NCBI RefSeq assembly: GCF_024294785.1 | Contig: NZ_JANCLT010000002.1 | Span: 186,001 to 250,000, forward strand | Length of the DNA: 64,000 nt | Direction: 5' to 3' | Source: Ectobacillus ponti | GTDB lineage: Bacteria; Bacillota; Bacilli; Bacillales; Bacillaceae_G | The notes under the pieces: generated by a model | The model's input: only the letters and a program-made list of their open reading frames with translations | Told to the model about the DNA's origin: nothing | Databases searched by the model: none | Translations under genes and position numbers: made by a program | Shown: positions 16,249 through 23,383 of the stretch, piece by piece | Layout: every line of letters begins with the position of its first letter | Numbering within the stretch: position 1 is the stretch's first letter

Positions 16249-16657
16249 GAGACACCCCCGTAAAGCATTCTTTTGCCGGATCATAGACAAAGGCCAGAAT
16301 CTCCACTCCTTTCGGCATGAACGGATGCTCCCGCAGCAGACGCAGCGCTTCCGGCAGCTGCCCATGGACATCCGGAGCCCCAAGCCAGCGGTCCGGATCC
16401 ACTCTGTGCACATGCTTCATGAGGTAAGCAGCCGTCTCCCCCTGCACATACTCTGCCAGCGCCGGACGCGCTCCGGCGCAGCCGAGCACAACAATCCGGT
16501 TCAGCCGGCGCTCATATACCCCCTGTAAAATACTCCGCATACACCCGTCATATGCCTGCAGCTGCAACTCGCCGCAGCGGATGACAAGCTCCCCCTCCGG
16601 CAGCAGGCTGTCGAGAGCCGGGTGCGTATCCGCCACCCAAATCGCCTTTCCTTCCAT
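16241..16657 (-). CDS. Beta-carbonic-anhydrase-like protein lacking zinc ligands
   Basis: A 138-residue protein whose central part resembles the core of beta-carbonic anhydrases: ELVIRCGEL in place of the FVVRNAG strand, a helix YDGCMRSILQGVYERR, and RIVVLGCAGA where the enzyme has IVVLGHTDCGA. The usual zinc ligands (CxDxR, then HxxC) are not present in their normal positions, so hydratase activity is doubtful. Similarity is weak and positional. It is the first gene of a four-gene coupled operon with DUF6671, the CxxC protein and isocitrate dehydrogenase. The ATG has GGAGG seven bases upstream. Confidence 0.5.
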   Translation of the reverse strand: MEGKAIWVADTHPALDSLLPEGELVIRCGELQLQAYDGCMRSILQGVYERRLNRIVVLGCAGARPALAEYVQGETAAYLMKHVHRVDPDRWLGAPDVHGQLPEALRLLREHPFMPKGVEILAFVYDPAKECFTGVSHV

Positions 16658-16671
16658 CCTTCCACCTCCAT

Positions 16672-16709
16672 AAAAAAACCGGCAGGCGCATCGTGCGCGC
16701 TGCCGGTTT
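16672..16709 (-). terminator. Intrinsic terminator
   Basis: A 10-bp stem (AAACCGGCAG with CTGCCGGTTT) around a GC-rich loop, followed on the minus strand by a T-run (plus-strand A at 16672-16678). It lies just upstream of the four-gene operon and would end any minus-strand transcript from 16710-16990. Confidence 0.65.
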
Positions 16710-16767
16710 ACTTGAAACAGCCCTAGCGGACCTTTTCAAATCTCCCGATATGCCAAAAAGGGTACAC

Positions 16768-16890
16768 CTATACCGGTATACCCGATGTACCCAAACTCCG
16801 CGCCAGCATCCTACGCTTCCCCTCATTCCGGCTTTGTACCGGCCTGCCGGGAAGCTTATGCTGCGGCAGCTTTTGGTGTCCCTCGGTCAT
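16768..16890 (-). CDS. Possible 40-residue basic small protein
   Basis: A frame of 40 codons starts at an ATG (16888-16890) preceded by AGGAAG and ends 60 bases before a strong minus-strand terminator, with no other gene to account for that terminator. The peptide is basic and Gly/Pro rich (HQKLPQHKLPGRP, then KRRMLARSLG). I recognise no family. The frame is open further upstream but then enters the divergent exporter gene. A small RNA is an alternative. Confidence 0.3.
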   Translation of the reverse strand: MTEGHQKLPQHKLPGRPVQSRNEGKRRMLARSLGTSGIPV

Positions 16891-16993
16891 TCTTCCTGCT
16901 CTCAGTATATGCACTTGTTTCCAAATTGAGACGCAAAAATGGAAAAAACCGAGCATAGAGTAGAGGGACAACCATTTGGAAGGACTGTTGCCC

Positions 16994-17875
16994 ATGCCGG
17001 AACGCTTGCATGCTTCCTTATATGCCCTGATTTCCATCACATTCTGGGGCATCTCCTTCGTCTCCACGAAGGCCCTGCTTGATGTGATGAGCCCTTTTAC
17101 CGTGCTGGTGATGCGCTTTGGCATCGGCTCCCTCTTCCTGTGCCTGCTGATCCCAGTGCTGCGGGGGAGCCTGAGCATCCGGCTGACCTATGTGCCGCAT
17201 CTGTTCATCCTCGGCACACTTGGCGTATTTGTGCACCAAATCCTACAGGCGACAGCGCTCCTGACGATCAACGCCTCCTCTGCGGGCTGGATTATCACGC
17301 TGTCTCCCCTGTTCACACTGCTCCTGTCGATGCTGTTTCTGGCCGAGCGGATGACCCTGCCGAAAGCAATCGGCATCCTGTCCGCCATACTCGGCGTGCT
17401 GCTGATCGTCAGCGCCGGCAGCGGCCGCAGCCTGAACTTTTCCTGGGACGCGGGATATTTTCTCATGATTCTCAGTACGTTAAACTGGGCGGTCTATTCT
17501 CTTTTACTCAAAAACTTGGAAATCCCTTTGCCGCCGCTCACCATCACCTTCTACACAAGTCTGTTCGGCTTTTTGCTGTCGCTGCCGCTGCTGTGGAAGG
17601 CACGCGGTTGGGAGCAGCTTGCCGCCTTGGACGGCGCGCATTGGGCCCATCTGTTCTTTCTCGGCGTGTTCGTGTCCGCGGTCGCATATTTGTACTGGGC
17701 CAAGGCGCATGAGCATATGGAGGCTTCGCAGGTTTCCATGTTCATGTACCTGGAGCCCCTGGCGACCGTCGTGGCAGCCATGCTGCTGCTGAAGGAACAG
17801 ATTTTGCTGGCAACCATTTGCGGCGGCCTGCTCACTATCTCCGGCGTCCTGCTGGCGAACCGGCGGCCCCACTAA
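16994..17875 (+). CDS. EamA/DMT family transporter
   Basis: About 293 residues and ten hydrophobic helices in two EamA repeats of five each: SITFWGISFVSTKALLD opens the first and LSTLNWAVYSLLLKNLE the second. Such drug/metabolite transporters export amino acids, nucleosides or other small molecules; the substrate is not readable. The ATG at 16994 is 10 bases after GGAAGG. A TTG at 16976 behind AGAGGG is a workable alternative start adding six residues. Cysteine dioxygenase follows 19 bases downstream and the two probably form an operon. Confidence 0.82.
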   Translation: MPERLHASLYALISITFWGISFVSTKALLDVMSPFTVLVMRFGIGSLFLCLLIPVLRGSLSIRLTYVPHLFILGTLGVFVHQILQATALLTINASSAGWIITLSPLFTLLLSMLFLAERMTLPKAIGILSAILGVLLIVSAGSGRSLNFSWDAGYFLMILSTLNWAVYSLLLKNLEIPLPPLTITFYTSLFGFLLSLPLLWKARGWEQLAALDGAHWAHLFFLGVFVSAVAYLYWAKAHEHMEASQVSMFMYLEPLATVVAAMLLLKEQILLATICGGLLTISGVLLANRRPH

Positions 17876-17894
17876 CATCAAGGAGGAATACAGC

Positions 17895-18449
17895 ATGTAT
17901 GTACAGCGGGTTGAACAAGTTCTGCGGGACTTGCGCTCACCGTCACGCGAGGATTTAAGACAGGCACTGCTGAGGCTGCATACAACACGGGAGGATCTTG
18001 CCCCCTTTTTACAGGTCACGAAGGAGAAGCCCTATTACCGCAAGCTTCTATACAAGACAGACGAAGTGGAGCTGCTCGTGATGAATTGGTCGGATCTGGC
18101 CTGCGCCCCGCATGACCACGGCAGCTCCTACGGCTGGGTCCAGATTGTTGACGGCAATTCCCTTCATACCATTTACAAGGCCGAAGAGAATCTGCTGCCG
18201 GTTCCCCTGTTCACGGAAATACAGCGAAAGGGCAGGATGTTCTTTGCCCCGGTACGCGGAATTCATCAGATGCAGGATGATGGCGATGGGCGGCTGCTGA
18301 CACTGCATTTGTATGCGCCGCCCATCACGGGAATGAAGGTATATGATTTGGAGGCTTGCGCGGCTTGTGTGGTTTCGGATGACTGCGGGGCCTGGTGGCC
18401 GGAGGAGCAGCGGCAAAAGGTAAGAGACATTCAGCTGCGGCGGAAATAA
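17895..18449 (+). CDS. Cysteine dioxygenase (type I, cupin)
   Basis: A 184-residue bacterial cysteine dioxygenase, a mononuclear iron enzyme oxidising L-cysteine with O2 to cysteine sulfinate. The cupin metal ligands are His73 and His75 in APHDHGSSYG and His124 in RGIHQM. Length and motif spacing fit the bacterial CDO group. The next-door exporter suggests a shared role in sulfur amino-acid handling, for instance removal of excess cysteine or its product; this is inference. GGAGG precedes the ATG by about seven bases. Confidence 0.85.
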   Translation: MYVQRVEQVLRDLRSPSREDLRQALLRLHTTREDLAPFLQVTKEKPYYRKLLYKTDEVELLVMNWSDLACAPHDHGSSYGWVQIVDGNSLHTIYKAEENLLPVPLFTEIQRKGRMFFAPVRGIHQMQDDGDGRLLTLHLYAPPITGMKVYDLEACAACVVSDDCGAWWPEEQRQKVRDIQLRRK

Positions 18450-18460
18450 TACAATGATGA

Positions 18461-18488
18461 AAAAGGGAAGGCCGCGGCCTCCCCTTTT
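18461..18488. terminator. Bidirectional intrinsic terminator
   Basis: AAAAGGGAAGGCCGC pairs with GCGGCCTCCCCTTTT around the GC-rich centre, with A and T runs on the two sides, so it can act on both strands. It follows cysteine dioxygenase and could also end the minus-strand ArsR transcript from 18600. Confidence 0.75.
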
Positions 18489-18599
18489 TCTGACAACGAA
18501 TCACTGCAAATGAAGCATGCACAGCCCCGATTTGCTTTGTTATTCTAGCATACTCGCCTTTATTTGGATAGTAGAAAGCTTTTCCCAGCTGGCCCCGTC

Positions 18600-18878
18600 T
18601 TACCGGAGCGCCTGCAGGATGGTTCTTACACGCTCATCGCCAAGCTCATAATACACTTCCAGCCCATGCCGCGTTCCTTTGACGACGCCGCCCTGGCGAA
18701 GGCGCGTCAGGTGCAGGCTGACTGTAGATTGCGGCAGGTTCAGTGTGGTATAGATTCTGGTCACATTGACGCTGCCCTGGTCCATTAACAGCTCTGCCAT
18801 TGCCAAGCGAATGGGATGGCCGAGTGCCTTCAGAATCTCAGCACGGCCAATATACTGTTGCTCTTGAAAATCGTTCAT
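18600..18878 (-). CDS. ArsR/SmtB family repressor, PagR-like
   Basis: A 92-residue winged-helix repressor. The ArsR core is seen as LKALGHPIRLAMAELL, the recognition helix as LPQSTVSLHLTRLRQGG, and the wing as VKGTRHGLEVYYEL, close in style to PagR (SmtB/ArsR-type) of the B. anthracis group. It lacks the CxC and His-rich metal sites of metal sensors, so a metal ligand is unlikely. Two close paralogues lie at 28749 and 29232. The ATG at 18876-18878 has GGGGAG eight bases upstream. Confidence 0.82.
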   Translation of the reverse strand: MNDFQEQQYIGRAEILKALGHPIRLAMAELLMDQGSVNVTRIYTTLNLPQSTVSLHLTRLRQGGVVKGTRHGLEVYYELGDERVRTILQALR

Positions 18879-18965
18879 ATATGCGTCTCCCCGCGTTTTC
18901 ATTTAAGTTCCTTAAGTAAATATATAGAAATAATAGGATGGAAGGGGTTTGGAAAAGCGGCGCCG

Positions 18966-19244
18966 TTATACGGAACGCCGGAATAACACTTGCACTGCCT
19001 GAATGAGGCGCTCATTGGCCACTTCATAGAAAACAGCTTCTTCTTCCTGTATTGCTGAAAGCATGCCTCCTGCGACCAGCTGCTCCAGATGTGCATCCAC
19101 AGCTGCTTGCGTGAGCGGCAGTCCCTGATAGATTTCCTCCGCAGCCGCCCGCTTTCTCTCCAGGACATACTGGACGATGCCCAAGCGAACCGGATCCGCC
19201 AGCACCTGCAGGTCTTCTGCAATCCTCTCGAATACCTCTTGCAT
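18966..19244 (-). CDS. ArsR-like winged-helix protein
   Basis: A 92-residue protein with the ArsR fold: IAEDLQVLADPVRLGIVQYVL, then LPLTQAAVDAHLEQLVAGG as recognition helix and AVFYEVANERL as wing. It is more diverged than the PagR-like proteins nearby. The recognition helix lacks the S/T-V-S-x-H-L pattern, so DNA specificity will differ. It lies 87 bases upstream of the PagR-like gene on the same strand and may be co-expressed. No cysteines are present, arguing against metal or redox sensing. Confidence 0.7.
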   Translation of the reverse strand: MQEVFERIAEDLQVLADPVRLGIVQYVLERKRAAAEEIYQGLPLTQAAVDAHLEQLVAGGMLSAIQEEEAVFYEVANERLIQAVQVLFRRSV

Positions 19245-19574
19245 TCTTGTTTCTCCCCTTCCACTGCCAACCGACAACAATTACAAATACATTATAAAAA
19301 GAGAGCCTTCCTCTATTTTATCGTCTTACTCAGAATTATAAGTAATTCTTATTTAATAATCAATATTATTATAAACAAATAATTTTATAGAATTTATTAT
19401 ATATATTTTGATTTTATATATATAAAGGTAAGGTTTTTCGCAGCTGCGCCGGGGCAAAAAGATATTCTGCGATAGGATGATTCTTCCGTATGTTCCAATT
19501 CATGAATATAAAAAGAATAAGTTCCCCAAAAACGTGAATATTAAATTGGAAGAAACCTACAGGGAGCGATCAAT
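19245..19574. other. AT-rich intergenic region
   Basis: About 330 bases separate the divergent ArsR-like gene and the first DUF3231 gene. The middle (19330-19430) is almost entirely A and T with several ATATATA runs, suggesting promoters in both directions. I see no reading frame with a ribosome binding site, no clean stem-loop and no confident promoter pair. Confidence 0.6.
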
Positions 19575-20588
19575 GTGGATATGAAGCACACTGCCGGACT
19601 GACTGCCGCTGAACTCGGCATCATCTGGAACCTATACATCGCCAATACAATGGGCGTGTGCCTGTACCGGCATTTTCTCAAGCATGCGGAAGATCCGGAT
19701 GTCCATGCCTGCCTCCGGGATGCCCTCAAGCTCAGCACAGACAATGTCAAACAAGTAACGGAGCTCTATCATCGCGAGCAGCTTGCACCCCCGCTGGGCT
19801 TCGGAGATGAGGATGTAAGGCTGGATGCCCCGCGTTTGTTTTCCGATGCATACTGCCTGCAGCAGCTCGACATGATGCTGAAGCTTGGCAGCATCTACTA
19901 CACCATTTCTCTTCCGGGCACCTCACGCTTGGATGTGCGTGAGCTTGTGACCGGCATGATATTCTCCACCATCCAGCTGTCCAACCGCGTGATAGAGGTT
20001 TTGCTGGAAAAAGGAATGTATGTACGGCCGCCTTATATCCCCATGCCGCAGGGAGTGGAATTTGTCCAAAAGCAGAGCTTCTTTAACGGCTTCTTCGGTG
20101 ATAAGCGCCCGCTGCTCGGCATTGAAGTCGGACAAATTTTCTCCAACGTCTATTTTAATGTCACCAAAAGCGTGATGCTCATGGGCTTCAGTCAAGTTGC
20201 CGAAGACCGGAAGCTGCGGGAGTATTTCCTCCGGGGAAAAGAGATTAATAAAAAGCAAATCACAGTGATGAACAGCTTCCTGGTCAAGGAGGATTTGCCG
20301 CCAATTGTGCCGCAGGACTATGTCGTAACGCAATCCACGACGCCGCCCTATTCCGACCGGCTGATGCTGTTTCTCGTCACGAATCTGTCGTCAGCCAAAA
20401 TCCGCAATTTCGGCGACTCCATCGCTGTCAGCCCGCGACATGACCTTGGCGCTTGCTATGGCCGCCTCATTGTGGAAACGGGCAATTTTGCAGAAGACGG
20501 GGGCAACATGCTGATTGAGCGCGGCTGGATGGAACGGCCGCCTCATACCCCGGATCGGAACCGCCTTTCCAAAGAAGGCACACCTTAG
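19575..20588 (+). CDS. DUF3231 family protein
   Basis: A 337-residue protein of the DUF3231 family found in spore-forming bacilli. It consists of two similar helical halves, each a ferritin-like four-helix bundle: residues about 8-165 (AELGIIWNLYIANTMGVCLY) and about 180-325 (PLLGIEVGQIFSNVYFNVTKS). Function is not established. The GTG at 19575 has AGGGAG eight bases upstream; the ATG six bases later is less well placed. A paralogue lies at 24621. Confidence 0.85.
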   Translation: MDMKHTAGLTAAELGIIWNLYIANTMGVCLYRHFLKHAEDPDVHACLRDALKLSTDNVKQVTELYHREQLAPPLGFGDEDVRLDAPRLFSDAYCLQQLDMMLKLGSIYYTISLPGTSRLDVRELVTGMIFSTIQLSNRVIEVLLEKGMYVRPPYIPMPQGVEFVQKQSFFNGFFGDKRPLLGIEVGQIFSNVYFNVTKSVMLMGFSQVAEDRKLREYFLRGKEINKKQITVMNSFLVKEDLPPIVPQDYVVTQSTTPPYSDRLMLFLVTNLSSAKIRNFGDSIAVSPRHDLGACYGRLIVETGNFAEDGGNMLIERGWMERPPHTPDRNRLSKEGTP

Positions 20589-20618
20589 AAGGAGATGCTC
20601 ACACGCATCTCTTTCTGC

Positions 20619-21002
20619 TTACTGCCGTTCGTCCCCGGCCTCCCGCAGATACTCCAGCAGGTCAGCCGCATTCTTCTCGCCATCCTTCACGCGCTCCATC
20701 CAGTCATACACCCATTGCTTGCCGTACACCTTGCTCAGAATCTCTTCCGGTACCGCTTCCCCAAGCAGCTCGAACAGCTCCATGCCGCCGATGCCCGGCT
20801 GCTGCAGACGGCTGTACTGCTCATCGTAGAATATGCTTTTCCCAATCAAGTAGGCAATGAGCTCCTCCTCCGACTTCTCCTCCAGTGCATCCCCGTAGAA
20901 AAAATCGCCGGACAAGTAATAGCCGATGCCCTTCAGCTGTTTGTCCATATGCTGCAATCGTTGATTCTGCCACTGTATCTCCGCAAGCAATTGTCGCCTC
21001 AT
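20619..21002 (-). CDS. Uncharacterised helical protein downstream of TetR
   Basis: A 127-residue, mostly helical, acidic protein I do not recognise. It begins with a coiled-coil-like helix (LAEIQWQNQRLQHMDKQL) and contains YYLSGDFFYGDALEEK, then IGKSIFYDEQYSRLQQPG. No signal peptide or membrane segment. I prefer the ATG at 21000-21002, eight bases after GGGGG; another ATG six bases upstream is too close to that site. It begins 18 bases after the TetR stop codon, so it is in the TetR operon and probably under the operator at 21614. Confidence 0.6.
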   Translation of the reverse strand: MRRQLLAEIQWQNQRLQHMDKQLKGIGYYLSGDFFYGDALEEKSEEELIAYLIGKSIFYDEQYSRLQQPGIGGMELFELLGEAVPEEILSKVYGKQWVYDWMERVKDGEKNAADLLEYLREAGDERQ

Positions 21003-21020
21003 ACCCATTTCCCCCATTCT

Positions 21021-21599
21021 CTATATGGCTCCCCGGCTCTCGGCCAGGCCGAACAATAACACATCTACAATGAGCTTCGCCTGCTGCTTGGCCCGTTCCG
21101 GTTCGCTCAGGCCTGAATCCGGAAACTTCGGCAGCATATTTAAAAACAGATAGGCCGCGTTGCGGGCATCCGTCACGGCCCGGAGCTCCCCGTGCCGCAC
21201 TCCTTCGGCAAACATGGCCGCAATCGGATCCAGAAAGGTTCTCCTCCATTCCGCATCCAGCTCCTGCTTGGCGGCCGGGTCCAATTCCTTTTGCATATCA
21301 TAGAACATTTGAATCGAGTTTTCCGGCTGACTGGCGAGCAGGTAGCGGGCCGTCTCAAACAGCCGGTCCCATGTACGGGTGCAGGTATCGGCAATCTGCT
21401 TCAACGCTGCCTCTGTCCGCTTCAATACCGTTCGCAGCACCTCCACGTAGAGCTCCTGCTTATTTGCGAAATGATGATACAAGGCCGGCTGCGTCAGCCC
21501 GCAGACTTCGGCAATCTGCCTGGTGGATACAGCCCGGTAGCCCTGCTCCATAAACAAATCATGGGCCGTTCCCACAATGAGCTCCCGCGTTTCTGCCAT
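21021..21599 (-). CDS. TetR/AcrR family transcriptional regulator
   Basis: A 192-residue repressor. The helix-turn-helix spans about residues 8-52: GTAHDLFMEQGYRAVSTRQIA, then EVCGLTQPALYHHFANKQEL, the classic YHHF recognition end. The C-terminal domain (AEGVRHGELRAVTDARNAAYLF, then LIVDVLLFGLAE) is the usual dimerisation and ligand domain. The ATG at 21597-21599 is eight bases after GGGAGG; a longer frame runs upstream through the operator. A 20-bp palindrome directly upstream implies autoregulation. It is co-transcribed with the unknown gene at 20619. Confidence 0.85.
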   Translation of the reverse strand: MAETRELIVGTAHDLFMEQGYRAVSTRQIAEVCGLTQPALYHHFANKQELYVEVLRTVLKRTEAALKQIADTCTRTWDRLFETARYLLASQPENSIQMFYDMQKELDPAAKQELDAEWRRTFLDPIAAMFAEGVRHGELRAVTDARNAAYLFLNMLPKFPDSGLSEPERAKQQAKLIVDVLLFGLAESRGAI

Positions 21600-21613
21600 A
21601 ACGCCTGCCTCCC

Positions 21614-21633
21614 AGCTTATCAGTTGATAAGCT
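21614..21633. promoter_or_regulatory. Palindromic TetR operator
   Basis: AGCTTATCA and TGATAAGCT form 9-bp perfect arms around two central bases. The site ends five bases ahead of the TetR gene's ribosome binding site. This is the size and symmetry of a TetR-family operator and would block transcription or early elongation of the TetR operon. Confidence 0.7.
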
Positions 21634-21740
21634 AATCGTAATATGCTTCCCATATGCAGTCAACAAGAAAAGCGAAACCGGCTGTTCAGCCCACCGAAGG
21701 GAGGTTCTCTTGGTCCATGCAGCAGAGGATCAGCCACCCA

Positions 21741-21770
21741 AAAAAAGGCTGCCTCAAACGAGACAGCCTT
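21741..21770 (-). terminator. Intrinsic terminator of the LCP gene
   Basis: AAGGCTG and CAGCCTT arms with a CTC/GAG inner pair form a hairpin just after the LCP stop codon, followed on the minus strand by a T-run (plus-strand A at 21740-21746). Confidence 0.75.
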
Positions 21771-21775
21771 CCTGC

Positions 21776-22711
21776 TTATTGCTTTACAGCCACCTTGGAC
21801 GCACCCAAACTCAGGTGCTCGCGCAGCTTATCGGAGTAGCTCTGGCGCACTGCATCACTTACCATATAATAATAGATTTGATTCATCATCCGGCCTTGGC
21901 CTTCAATCATATCCTGATCGGCATTCAGGCGGCAATCCTTGTAGTGCTGCACAACGCTCAGCATGTCCTGCTGCGTCAGATTCGTTCGCACGTGAGAACC
22001 CACAGCCTGCAGCATAGCGCCCAGGTTCGCCAAAGAGCCGATGTTCGCACCCTTCTGAACAATGCCAAGCATAACCTGGCGCTGTCTCGCCTGGCGTCCG
22101 AAGTCGCCATTCGGGTCTTCCTTCCGCATCCGGGTATAGGCAAGCGCCTGATCGCCGTTCAGATGCAGACCGCCTTCATTGAACGTATACGCACCTGATT
22201 TGAATGCGAAGTTATTGGTTACCTCAATGCCGCCGACGGCATCCACAACATCCTTGAAGCCTTCCATATTCACTTCCACATAATAATCAACAGGCACATT
22301 CAGAAAATTCTCTACGGTGTTGACTGCCATATCCGGACCGCCAAAGGCGTAGGCATGGTTGATCTTATCCATAGTGCCTTTTCCGACAATCTCTGTATAG
22401 GTGTCACGCGGAATACTTGTCGTAATCATGGATTGCTTAGCCGGATTCAAGGTGACCAGCATCAGCGAATCAGAACGCCCCGCATCATTTTCACGCTTGT
22501 CCACACCCATCATCAGAATGGAGATTGGCTTCCCATCGCTCAGGCTTGCGGGCTGATTGCGCTTTGGCGAAACGTCCCGGTCCAGCGGCTGGTTCACTTC
22601 CTTCACCGTCTTCGACACCTGCGTATACAGAGTGAACGCGTACGCCCCTATGCACAGCACAAGGAAGCCTGCGACTCCCAGTACCCAATACAGCACTTTT
22701 TTCTTCTTCAT
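21776..22711 (-). CDS. LytR-CpsA-Psr family protein (TagU-type)
   Basis: A 311-residue membrane-anchored LCP enzyme that transfers undecaprenyl-linked polymers (wall teichoic acid, capsule) onto peptidoglycan. An N-terminal signal anchor (VLYWVLGVAGFLVLCIGAYAF) is followed by the LCP domain: ILMMGVDKREND, GRSDSLMLVTLNP with the substrate/metal Asp and Arg, TTSIPRDTYTEI, KINHAYAFGG, and ALAYTRMRKEDPNGDFGR. These match the family in order. GAGGAG precedes the ATG by six bases. It stands alone with its own terminator. It could serve either EPS locus in this window, but no link is shown. Confidence 0.9.
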   Translation of the reverse strand: MKKKKVLYWVLGVAGFLVLCIGAYAFTLYTQVSKTVKEVNQPLDRDVSPKRNQPASLSDGKPISILMMGVDKRENDAGRSDSLMLVTLNPAKQSMITTSIPRDTYTEIVGKGTMDKINHAYAFGGPDMAVNTVENFLNVPVDYYVEVNMEGFKDVVDAVGGIEVTNNFAFKSGAYTFNEGGLHLNGDQALAYTRMRKEDPNGDFGRQARQRQVMLGIVQKGANIGSLANLGAMLQAVGSHVRTNLTQQDMLSVVQHYKDCRLNADQDMIEGQGRMMNQIYYYMVSDAVRQSYSDKLREHLSLGASKVAVKQ

Positions 22712-22829
22712 GTCTTACTCCTCTGCCTTCTTTCAATTTTACAGTACATTTCCATCCAGATTTTATTATGCTGAAAATCTGCTGGACTCGCAACCTACTA
22801 ATTTATAAAAATACAAAAAGCCCCTCGCT

Positions 22830-23216
22830 TCACTGCTCGTACAGCTCCAGCGGCAAACCGTCCGGGTCCCGGAAAAAGGTGACCTGCTTCCCGGTGAGCG
22901 GGTCGAGCCGAATGTCCTCTGCCGCCACCCCGTGTGCAGCCAACTGCCGGACCGCCTCTTCCACATTCTCCACCGCAAACGCCAGATGGCGCAATCCTCT
23001 TGCCTCAGGCCCGTCCACACGCGGCGGCGGGTCCGGAAACGAGAACAGCTCAATTTGATACAGCCCGCCAACGGCAAGGTCCAGCTTATAAGACTGCCGC
23101 TCCTCCCGATACGTTTCAGCTGCAATCTCCAGGCCCAGCACCTCTGTGTAGAAGCGCTTGGACACCTCATAATCCGAACAAATAATGGCTATATGGTGCA
23201 ATCTGTTCAGCTTCAT
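22830..23216 (-). CDS. VOC family (glyoxalase I-like) metalloprotein
   Basis: A 128-residue vicinal-oxygen-chelate protein close in pattern to the SMU1112c/YaeR group. It opens LNRLHHIAIICSDYE (first metal His), has YQIELFSFPDPP mid-way (Glu ligand), RHLAFAVENVEEA opening the second beta-alpha-beta repeat (His ligand) and FFRDPDGLPLELYE at the end (Glu ligand), so a complete metal site is present. Substrate unknown. The ATG at 23214-23216 follows GGAG. Confidence 0.8.
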   Translation of the reverse strand: MKLNRLHHIAIICSDYEVSKRFYTEVLGLEIAAETYREERQSYKLDLAVGGLYQIELFSFPDPPPRVDGPEARGLRHLAFAVENVEEAVRQLAAHGVAAEDIRLDPLTGKQVTFFRDPDGLPLELYEQ

Positions 23217-23383
23217 GTCTCTCCATCCCTCCCCAGCCGGATATAAACCCACATTCTAATATATAAACCACATTATACCATAAAAGCCTTATATCCCTTA
23301 TATTCCGACAAAATAATCCTTCTCATACATAGGCACACCACAATGACACAAGCTAACAAAAACGAAAAAAGGAGAGGCATAAG

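Noticed and set aside
19330-19440. Replication origin or attachment site in AT-rich DNA
   Set aside because: Only simple ATATA runs are present; no DnaA boxes, iterons or flanking direct repeats were seen.
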